This document shows, one piece after another, positions 7,332-13,328 of a stretch of 21,129 nt of DNA. Each line of letters opens with the position of its first letter. Position 1 is the stretch's first letter. The notes beneath the pieces were generated by a model. The model had not been told where the DNA came from. It ran no database searches and worked only from the letters and a program-made list of their open reading frames with translations. The DNA comes from CAYOEJ01 sp964403015 (GTDB taxonomy: Bacteria; Actinomycetota; Actinomycetes; Actinomycetales; Actinomycetaceae), in the NCBI GenBank assembly GCA_964403015.1, contig CAYOEJ010000025.1, positions 1 through 21,129 of the forward strand, given 5' to 3'. The position numbers and the translations under genes were made by a program.

Positions 7332-8438
7332 ATGAGCGAACACAACGCCGAGAAGGCACTCGAAAATGCGGCAACCGGTGCGTCACTTCAACACGCGCGT
7401 GAAGTCAGCGCCAAGATTGAGTCTGCCATTGAAAAAGACGCCAGCCAATTCCGTGTTCTCACGGGTGCGCGCCCCACGGGAAATTTGCACATTGGCCACT
7501 ACTTCGGCGCTCTGCGTAACTGGGTCAAACTGCAGCAGCGCGGTGTGGATACCTGGCTACTTATCGCGGATTATCAAGTGATTACGGACCGCGACGGCGT
7601 CGGTCCAATTCGCGACCGGGTGTACTCGCTGCTCACGGACTACCTTGCCGTGGGCATGGATCCGGACGAAACGACGTTCTTCGCACATTCGCAGATTCCC
7701 GAGCTCAATGAGTTGCTTCTGCCGTTCCTGTCGCTGGTGACCGACGCCGAGTTGCGCAGGAACCCCACGGTGAAGGCCGAGTTTGATGCCACTCAGGGGC
7801 GCCCGATGTCGGGCTTGCTGCTCACCTACCCCGTTCACCAAGCTGCGGACATCTTGTTCTGCAAGGCCAACATTGTGCCGGTTGGCAAGGACCAGCTACC
7901 GCACATCGAACAAGCGCGTGTGATTGCCGACCGCTTCGATGCCCGCTACGGACGAGGCGACCGCAAGGATCCTGTATTCCCGCGTCCGCAGGGGCTGCTC
8001 TCCGAGGCGGAATCTGTGCTTGGTCTCGACGGGACGAAGATGTCGAAGTCGAAGGGGAACACGATTGAGCTCGGTATGACCGCTGACGAAACCGCCAAGC
8101 TCATCAAGAAGGCGATGACCGATTCCGATCGCAACATCACCTACGATCCGGAGAATCGCCCTGAGGTTTCGAACCTTCTCCTTATGGCCGCGCTTGCGAG
8201 CGGCGGTGATCCCGTAGCGATTGCTGACGAGATCGGCGACGGCGGAGGCGGCACCTTGAAGAAGGTTGTGACAGAAGCTTTGAACGAGCACTTGGCGCCG
8301 GTCCGCGAGCGCCGCGCAGAACTCGAGAAGGATCCGGCATACCTCGCGGATGTTCTGAAGCGCGGCGTTGCGAAGGCCCGCGCGCAGGCACAAGAGACGC
8401 TGCACGAGGTGCATGAAGCGCTGAATATGGTTTATTAG
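7332..8438 (+). CDS. trpS: Tryptophanyl-tRNA synthetase
   Basis: This class I aminoacyl-tRNA synthetase charges tRNA-Trp with tryptophan. RVLTGARPTGNLHIGH contains the HIGH signature at residues 53-56. TKMSKSKGN gives KMSKS at 236-240, and DAELRRNPTVK and YPVHQAADILF match the bacterial TrpRS core. The 368-residue protein is somewhat longer than many bacterial TrpRS, because about 40 residues of charged, Ala/Glu-rich sequence precede the Rossmann fold. The ATG at 7332 directly follows a -10-like element, which favours this start. The TAG stop overlaps the first base pairs of a 22-bp tandem repeat. Confidence 0.96.
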   Translation: MSEHNAEKALENAATGASLQHAREVSAKIESAIEKDASQFRVLTGARPTGNLHIGHYFGALRNWVKLQQRGVDTWLLIADYQVITDRDGVGPIRDRVYSLLTDYLAVGMDPDETTFFAHSQIPELNELLLPFLSLVTDAELRRNPTVKAEFDATQGRPMSGLLLTYPVHQAADILFCKANIVPVGKDQLPHIEQARVIADRFDARYGRGDRKDPVFPRPQGLLSEAESVLGLDGTKMSKSKGNTIELGMTADETAKLIKKAMTDSDRNITYDPENRPEVSNLLLMAALASGGDPVAIADEIGDGGGGTLKKVVTEALNEHLAPVRERRAELEKDPAYLADVLKRGVAKARAQAQETLHEVHEALNMVY

Positions 8439-8626
8439 AGCGCTGAGCGTGGGCTAGTCGAGCGCTGAGCGTGGGCTAGTNNNNNNNNNNNNNNNNNNNN
8501 NNNNNNNNNNNNNNNNNNNNNNNNNNNNNNNNNNNNNNNNNNNNNNNNNNNNNNNNNNNNNNNNNNNNNNNNNNNNNNNNGTCGAGCGCTGAGCGTCAGT
8601 TAGTGCCACGTTGAGCGTACGCTAGC
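8437..8626. repeat. 22-bp tandem repeat interrupted by a scaffold gap
   Basis: Copies of a 22-bp unit with core GAGCGCTGAGCGTGGGCTAG lie at 8437-8458 and 8459-8480, where the gap begins. A diverged copy follows the gap (8583-8604) and a more degenerate one after that (8605-8626, which contains the palindrome AGCGTACGCT). The two left copies differ at one base. The array starts inside the trpS stop codon. The 100-N run at 8481-8580 is a placeholder, so the number of copies is unknown. There are no spacers between units, so it is not a CRISPR array. Confidence 0.85.
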
Positions 8627-8694
8627 GGGGCGAATTCGCAGGCGGCGTCGAGCTCTGACTCGGCGCCGTTTTGCTATCCGGCGACTTCGAATTG

Positions 8695-8731
8695 TGTGGA
8701 TAAACACTCCGCATTTACGAAACGTGGATAA
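8695..8731. other. Pair of DnaA-box-like 9-mers
   Basis: TGTGGATAA at 8695-8703 is an exact reverse complement of the consensus DnaA box TTATCCACA. CGTGGATAA at 8723-8731 differs in one base. They share an orientation and are 28 bp apart in an AT-rich segment. No dnaA, dnaN or partition genes are nearby, so this is not an origin call. Confidence 0.35.
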
Positions 8732-8764
8732 ATGTTGTTTGTGCGCTTTTGATGGTTTTTGCTC

Positions 8765-8793
8765 TTGTTTTCGTCGAACATATGTTCTAGAAT
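8765..8793 (+). promoter_or_regulatory. Predicted promoter of the DUF222-HNH gene
   Basis: TTGTTT (8765-8770) and TAGAAT (8788-8793) are separated by 17 bp, a good fit to a housekeeping sigma-70-type promoter. It would start transcription near 8800 and leave a leader of about 90 nt before the ATG at 8892. The spacer is filled almost exactly by an SOS box. Confidence 0.6.
8774..8789. promoter_or_regulatory. LexA-binding SOS box
   Basis: TCGAACATATGTTCTA matches the mycobacterial SOS box TCGAACRNRYGTTCGA at every position except one (G to T near the right end). Its core GAACATATGTTC is a perfect 12-bp palindrome. It lies between the predicted -35 and -10, where LexA would block RNA polymerase. 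A further half-site, GTTCGA, occurs at 8800-8805. Confidence 0.75.
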
Positions 8794-8891
8794 TGAGATG
8801 TTCGATCGGTAGGGAATCCCATTAGGAGCCGACATCGATCACACTCGGCGCCAGCCGATATTCAGCGTCACGACAGGGATTGGAGGCAACG

Positions 8892-10712
8892 ATGGACACT
8901 TTGTTCGATGCCGCCCCCTTAGTGTGCAGTGATGAGGACCTTTTCCTTGAATGGTACGAGGAAGACATTCTCGGTCCGACAGTCTCCTCTGGCAATGCGG
9001 CTGTTGGACCGTTTAAGGAACGCGGCGAGCAACCGGATCAATTCTTCGCGTCTCTGTTGCAGGTCCTTAATGAGTCGGTCACCGAAATTGGCCAGGTTGA
9101 CCTCACCAGCCTCACGAAGAGAGTCCGGCTCGATGCCCTGAAGAACTTGAAGACCTTAGAGACACGAGTGTCAGCACTGCGCTCCTCGATATTGGCAGCA
9201 GTCGAAAGGCTCGGAGATTGGGAGGACCAGGGCGCACGCACACTGCCGGAGTTTGACCGGCGAATTGGCGGATCGACACTCTCCCAAGCTCGAACAGCGG
9301 TTCAGCGAGCTAAGGCATTGGACGAGGAACTACCAAGGTTCAAACAAGCGTTTCTCAATGGAGAAATCACACCCGAACACGTAGACATTCTCCGGTCTGT
9401 TACAAAAGAGCCAGAAGCAAAAGAACTACTGGCCGATCCGATCAGGGGCGAGGAACATTTGCTCGAGGTCGCAAAATCGATGGACGCTGACAAGTTTCGT
9501 CGAAAGGTAAAGGCATGGGGAGTGAAGAACACTCCTAAAGTGGCTGAACGCGAGCACGCGCAGCAACTCAGGCAAGAGACCCTTACCTTGGTAAGCGACG
9601 ACTCCGGATGGCGAATTCACGGTTGGATGACTCCGCTCAATGGCGAAATCCTTAACCAGAGCCTCACAGCTCTGATGGGTGTTCCCTCTGAGAGCGATCC
9701 TAGAATGCCTAACGAACGTCGGGCAGGTGCTCTCGTCGAGCTAGCGTCGGCGCATCTCGATGGCGGAACGAGCCGCACGGCTTCGCGCGTCCGTCCGCAC
9801 CTCTCTATTCACGTGCCTGTTGAGACGATTGTCGGAGCGCATTTAGCAGCGAAGAAGCTCGAAGGCGTGGATAGCGATCTGGCTGATGGTACTACCGCTC
9901 AGGGACAGAGCGATCTGGGACAGGTCGCGCCGGACGCTGATGGCGTCAGTACGTGCTTGGCTGATGCGCAATTCATCTCCCGCTACCTTAAAGACAGCGG
10001 CACTAGCGGCGAATTCAATCATCGAATCTGCCCAGTTCACGGAGTCGAAGGCGAGTGCCTTACAGAAGTCAAGAAGGTTCGAGAGATGGTTGGTACAGCA
10101 ATCTCTGAGATCCAAACGAGATTCAACCCCGACTTATTCACTGGACTTGAGCCCGCCACGTTGGATGACGGCACTCCACTGGTCCCTTCTCAGCTGGATA
10201 CCCTACTTTGCGATTCGTTTGTAAGAAGAATAGTGCTGGGTCCTGATAGCCAACCGCTAGATGTAGGTAGAGCAAATCGGTCATGCGGATCTCACCAAGT
10301 CAGAGCGGTTATCGCACGGGATCGAACATGTAGGTTTCCTGGCTGCGAACACACCATCACAGCCTCCCAGGTCCACCATGCCCACCATTGGGAATCGGGT
10401 GGGAATTCGGACATCGATAACCTCGTAATGCTGTGTTGGTACCACCACCAAGAATTACATCGTCGAAATATCGACGTGCACCACCATGCTCGCGGATGGG
10501 TATTCGTCGACAGATCGGGAATAGTCGGTGTGACACTGCATGACACTGACTCACGAGTATCTGCAAAACCGGATCCGAAGCTTAAGTCCCCGCCGTTGAA
10601 ACAACCGCCGCGGTCAAAGTCTGAGCATGGTAACGAGCCTGAGTCTGGGCCGAGTTATGAGCCTGAGTCTGAATTCGGCTCAGAAATGCACGGAATTGGG
10701 GCAAACAGATAA
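8892..10712 (+). CDS. DUF222 / HNH endonuclease domain protein (13E12 family)
   Basis: This 606-residue protein has an N-terminal to central DUF222 region (about 75-400, including a helical segment with ILAAVERLGDWEDQGARTLP) and a C-terminal HNH nuclease domain. The domain shows C480-x4-C485, the HHAHH cluster at 495-499, N510 in DIDNLVML, and CWYHHQELH (C515, H518-H519), so both zinc and active-site residues look intact. Such proteins resemble the 13E12 family of mycobacteria. Their biological role is not settled, so I infer only a DNA-cleaving activity. The ATG at 8892 has GGAGG five bases upstream; the TTG at 8880 is less likely. The last 45 residues are Pro/Ser/Glu-rich with an EPES repeat. 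The promoter carries an SOS box, so expression is probably induced by DNA damage. It splits trpS from glgP and looks like an accessory gene. Confidence 0.85.
   Translation: MDTLFDAAPLVCSDEDLFLEWYEEDILGPTVSSGNAAVGPFKERGEQPDQFFASLLQVLNESVTEIGQVDLTSLTKRVRLDALKNLKTLETRVSALRSSILAAVERLGDWEDQGARTLPEFDRRIGGSTLSQARTAVQRAKALDEELPRFKQAFLNGEITPEHVDILRSVTKEPEAKELLADPIRGEEHLLEVAKSMDADKFRRKVKAWGVKNTPKVAEREHAQQLRQETLTLVSDDSGWRIHGWMTPLNGEILNQSLTALMGVPSESDPRMPNERRAGALVELASAHLDGGTSRTASRVRPHLSIHVPVETIVGAHLAAKKLEGVDSDLADGTTAQGQSDLGQVAPDADGVSTCLADAQFISRYLKDSGTSGEFNHRICPVHGVEGECLTEVKKVREMVGTAISEIQTRFNPDLFTGLEPATLDDGTPLVPSQLDTLLCDSFVRRIVLGPDSQPLDVGRANRSCGSHQVRAVIARDRTCRFPGCEHTITASQVHHAHHWESGGNSDIDNLVMLCWYHHQELHRRNIDVHHHARGWVFVDRSGIVGVTLHDTDSRVSAKPDPKLKSPPLKQPPRSKSEHGNEPESGPSYEPESEFGSEMHGIGANR
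10635..10671. repeat. 24-bp-period repeat at the end of the HNH gene
   Basis: GAGCCTGAGTCTG occurs at 10635-10647 and 10659-10671. It is in frame and encodes the repeated EPES of the low-complexity C-terminal tail. It ends 41 bp before the stop. Confidence 0.6.
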
Positions 10713-10724
10713 CTCGGCTATTCT
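10696..10724 (+). promoter_or_regulatory. Possible glgP promoter
   Basis: TTGGGG (10696-10701), a 17-bp spacer and TATTCT (10719-10724) give a plausible promoter overlapping the end of the HNH gene. It would leave a leader of about 40 nt containing the AAGGGAG Shine-Dalgarno sequence. Weak -35; visual prediction only. Confidence 0.35.
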
Positions 10725-10773
10725 TTAGATGTACGAAATGGGACCTTACCCATGCCGTTTCGAAAGGGAGAAA

Positions 10774-13143
10774 ATGACCCACGTCGACACCACCACATCC
10801 ATTGGCATGCAGGTGCGCGCCGTCTCCGGACGTCGCGAAGATGCCGGTACACCGATGGAATATTGGACCGCAACGTCGAACGCCGTCGTCGACCGCATTG
10901 CCGAAAACTGGCAGCGATCCGAAGAGCGATACAACGCAAGCCGCATGCAGCATTACTTTTCTGCAGAGTTCCTCATGGGACGCGCCTTGCTCAACAACCT
11001 CAATAACCTGGGGATGGTTGAAGAAGCAACCGAGGCGCTCAACAGCTTCGGGCAGAATATTTCTGAGGTGCTCGAGGCAGAACATGATGCTGCGCTCGGA
11101 AATGGCGGTCTTGGACGTCTTGCGGCGTGCTTCCTAGACTCGTGCGCAACGATGGATCTTCCCGTACGCGGCTATGGCATCCTCTATCGCTACGGCCTGT
11201 TCAAGCAGTTCTTCGAAGACGGTTTCCAGGGTGAAGAGCCCGACGCATGGATGGAAGAAGGCTACCCCTTCGTCATTCGCCGCGAAGAGGAGCAGCGACT
11301 CGTCAAGTATGCAGACCTTGATGTACGCGCAATTCCTTACGACATGCCAATCACGGGCTACGGCACCGACAACGTCAACACTCTTCGCCTCTGGAAGTCT
11401 GAGCCGATTCAAGAGTTTGATTACAACGCATTCAATTCGCAGAAGTTTACGGAGGCCATCGTTGAACGTGAGCGCGTGAACGATATCTGCCGAGTGCTCT
11501 ACCCGAACGATTCGTCGTTCGAGGGCAAGGTTCTGCGCGTTCGTCAGCAGTACTTCTTCTGCTCCGCATCGCTGCAGTCGATCGTGGACAACCACCTCGA
11601 GCAGCATGGCACGCTCGAGTCTTTCGCGGAGTACAACTCGGTCCAGCTGAATGACACTCACCCCGTTCTTGCCATCCCTGAGCTGATGCGAATTCTGCTC
11701 GATGAGCATGATTTCGCTTGGAAAGACGCTTGGGAGATTGTGGCCAATACTTTTGCCTACACGAACCACACCGTCCTTGCCGAGGCTCTGGAAACCTGGG
11801 AGATTTCGATCTTCGAGCGACTTTTCCCACGCATCATCGAGATCATTCGCGAGATCGATCGACGCTTCCGTGAAGAGCTTGCCGAAGAGGGAATGCATCC
11901 CGGAAAGATCGACTACATGGCACCGATCGACGGCAACCGGGTCCGAATGGCATGGATCGCGTGCTACGCCGCGTACTCAATCAACGGTGTGGCCGCGCTT
12001 CATACGGAAATTATTAAGAAGGACACCCTTCACGACTGGTTTGAGATCTGGCCAGAGAAGTTCAATAACAAAACGAACGGTGTAACGCCGCGTCGTTGGG
12101 TCAATCAGTGCAACCCGAGACTGTCTGGCCTGCTGACCGAGCTACTTGGGTCTGACGACTGGGTTCGTGACCTTGATCGACTCAAGGAACTCGAGGATAA
12201 GGGTACAGACCCGAAGATTCTCGAGCGTCTCAACGACATCAAGCACGAGAACAAGGTCGACTTCGCGAATTGGATCAAGGAGCGGCAAGGGATTGAGATT
12301 AATCCTGACGCCATCTTCGACGTCCAGATTAAGCGTCTGCACGAGTACAAGCGACAGTTACTCAATGCGATTTACATCCTTGACCTGTACTTCCGACTCA
12401 AGGACGACCCGAAGCTTGAGGTCACCCCCCGAGTCTTCGTGTTCGGCGCCAAGGCAGCTCCAGGATACGTTCGCGCAAAGGCCATTATTAAGCTGATCAA
12501 CACGATCGGTGAACTCGTTAACAACGACCCTGATGTCAACGAGACGATCAAGGTCGTTTTCATCGAGAACTACAACGTCTCCCCCGCTGAGCGCATCATT
12601 CCTGCCGCGGACGTCTCTGAGCAGATCTCTACGGCCGGAAAGGAAGCCTCTGGTACCGGCAACATGAAGTTCATGATGAACGGTGCGCTGACCTTGGGCA
12701 CGCTGGACGGTGCGAATGTTGAAATCGTTGATTCGGTTGGTGAAGACAACGCGTACATCTTCGGAGCCAAGGAAGAAGAACTCCCCGAACTTCGCAAGTC
12801 CTACGATCCTCGCCGTGTCTACGAATCCGTCCCAGGCCTGAAGCGGGTTCTTGATGCGTTCGTCGACGGCACGCTCGACGACAACGGCACCGGCCTTTTC
12901 CATGATCTGCGGAACTCACTTCTGGAGAGCAACGGATACGAGCCGGCCGACGTCTACTACGTGCTCGGCGATTTCGAAGACTTCCGTGAGACTCGCGACC
13001 GAATGGCGGAGGACTACAAGGATCGCCAGCACTGGGCAGCCATGTGCTGGAAGAACATTGTCGAGTCCGGTCGATTCTCCTCGGACCGCACGATCAACGA
13101 TTACGCCACCGAGGTGTGGAAGATCGAGCCGCAGAGGATCTGA
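10774..13143 (+). CDS. glgP: Glycogen/maltodextrin phosphorylase GlgP (GT35)
   Basis: GlgP uses phosphate and a pyridoxal-phosphate cofactor to release glucose-1-phosphate from the non-reducing ends of glycogen. The 789-residue protein is of normal length for the family. It carries the PLP-site signature EASGTGNMKFMMNGALTLGT, whose Schiff-base lysine is K632. Other conserved blocks are ALGNGGLGRLAACFLDS, YGILYRYGLFKQ, QLNDTHPVLAIPELMR, WPEKFNNKTNGVTPRRW and KRLHEYKRQLLN. The ATG at 10774 is preceded by AAGGGAG and brings the protein into register with the family. The in-frame ATG at 10729 would add 15 unconserved residues. A terminator follows, so it is separate from the glgE operon although functionally linked. 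Its stop codon sits within a 16-bp tandem repeat. Confidence 0.96.
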   Translation: MTHVDTTTSIGMQVRAVSGRREDAGTPMEYWTATSNAVVDRIAENWQRSEERYNASRMQHYFSAEFLMGRALLNNLNNLGMVEEATEALNSFGQNISEVLEAEHDAALGNGGLGRLAACFLDSCATMDLPVRGYGILYRYGLFKQFFEDGFQGEEPDAWMEEGYPFVIRREEEQRLVKYADLDVRAIPYDMPITGYGTDNVNTLRLWKSEPIQEFDYNAFNSQKFTEAIVERERVNDICRVLYPNDSSFEGKVLRVRQQYFFCSASLQSIVDNHLEQHGTLESFAEYNSVQLNDTHPVLAIPELMRILLDEHDFAWKDAWEIVANTFAYTNHTVLAEALETWEISIFERLFPRIIEIIREIDRRFREELAEEGMHPGKIDYMAPIDGNRVRMAWIACYAAYSINGVAALHTEIIKKDTLHDWFEIWPEKFNNKTNGVTPRRWVNQCNPRLSGLLTELLGSDDWVRDLDRLKELEDKGTDPKILERLNDIKHENKVDFANWIKERQGIEINPDAIFDVQIKRLHEYKRQLLNAIYILDLYFRLKDDPKLEVTPRVFVFGAKAAPGYVRAKAIIKLINTIGELVNNDPDVNETIKVVFIENYNVSPAERIIPAADVSEQISTAGKEASGTGNMKFMMNGALTLGTLDGANVEIVDSVGEDNAYIFGAKEEELPELRKSYDPRRVYESVPGLKRVLDAFVDGTLDDNGTGLFHDLRNSLLESNGYEPADVYYVLGDFEDFRETRDRMAEDYKDRQHWAAMCWKNIVESGRFSSDRTINDYATEVWKIEPQRI

Positions 13144-13179
13144 GGTGCAGAAGTTCTGCGATACAGAAGATCTGCGATA
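13132..13179. repeat. 16-bp tandem repeat spanning the glgP stop codon
   Basis: There are three consecutive 16-bp units: 13132-13147 (diverged), 13148-13163 (CAGAAGTTCTGCGATA) and 13164-13179 (CAGAAGATCTGCGATA). The last two differ at one base. The TGA stop of glgP (13141-13143) lies inside the first unit. Confidence 0.75.
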
Positions 13180-13229
13180 CGAGGCAGGTTTTCGGAACCG
13201 CATAGCATTTCATCGCATTTAGCGAACAG

Positions 13230-13270
13230 GGTGGATGGCCAGCGCATAATGGCCATCCACCTTCTGTTTC
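13230..13270 (+). terminator. Intrinsic terminator after glgP
   Basis: GGTGGATGGCCA (13230-13241) pairs perfectly with TGGCCATCCACC (13250-13261) around an 8-nt loop, and T-rich TTCTGTTTC follows. It separates the glgP transcript from the glgE operon. Confidence 0.85.
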
Positions 13271-13315
13271 AGCCGGTGAATGGCGAGTTTGAGGGTTTGG
13301 CGTAGCGATATCAAC

Positions 13316-13321
13316 TAAGCT
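13316..13321 (+). promoter_or_regulatory. Predicted -10 element for leaderless glgE operon
   Basis: TAAGCT fits TANNNT and ends 7 nt before the glgE GTG at 13329, so the transcript would begin at or next to the start codon. The nearby GAAAG is too close to the GTG to act as a Shine-Dalgarno sequence. It lies downstream of the glgP terminator, as expected for the operon promoter. No convincing -35. Confidence 0.45.
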
Positions 13322-13328
13322 GAAAGAT

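Larger units (their letters stand above)
8439..8891. other. trpS to HNH-gene intergenic region
   Basis: This 453-bp stretch has no convincing gene. In order it holds the tandem repeat with the 100-N gap, a GC-rich segment, an AT-rich segment with two DnaA-box-like 9-mers, the SOS-box promoter and a leader of about 90 nt for the HNH gene. The leader contains a small inverted repeat, TCGGC-gcca-GCCGA at 8845-8858. Confidence 0.8.

Noticed and set aside
8437..8626. CRISPR array
   Set aside because: The 22-bp units are directly adjacent with no spacers and no cas genes are nearby.
8695..8731. Chromosomal or plasmid origin of replication
   Set aside because: Only two DnaA-like sites, no initiator or partition genes nearby; a perfect 9-mer can occur by chance in a window of this size.
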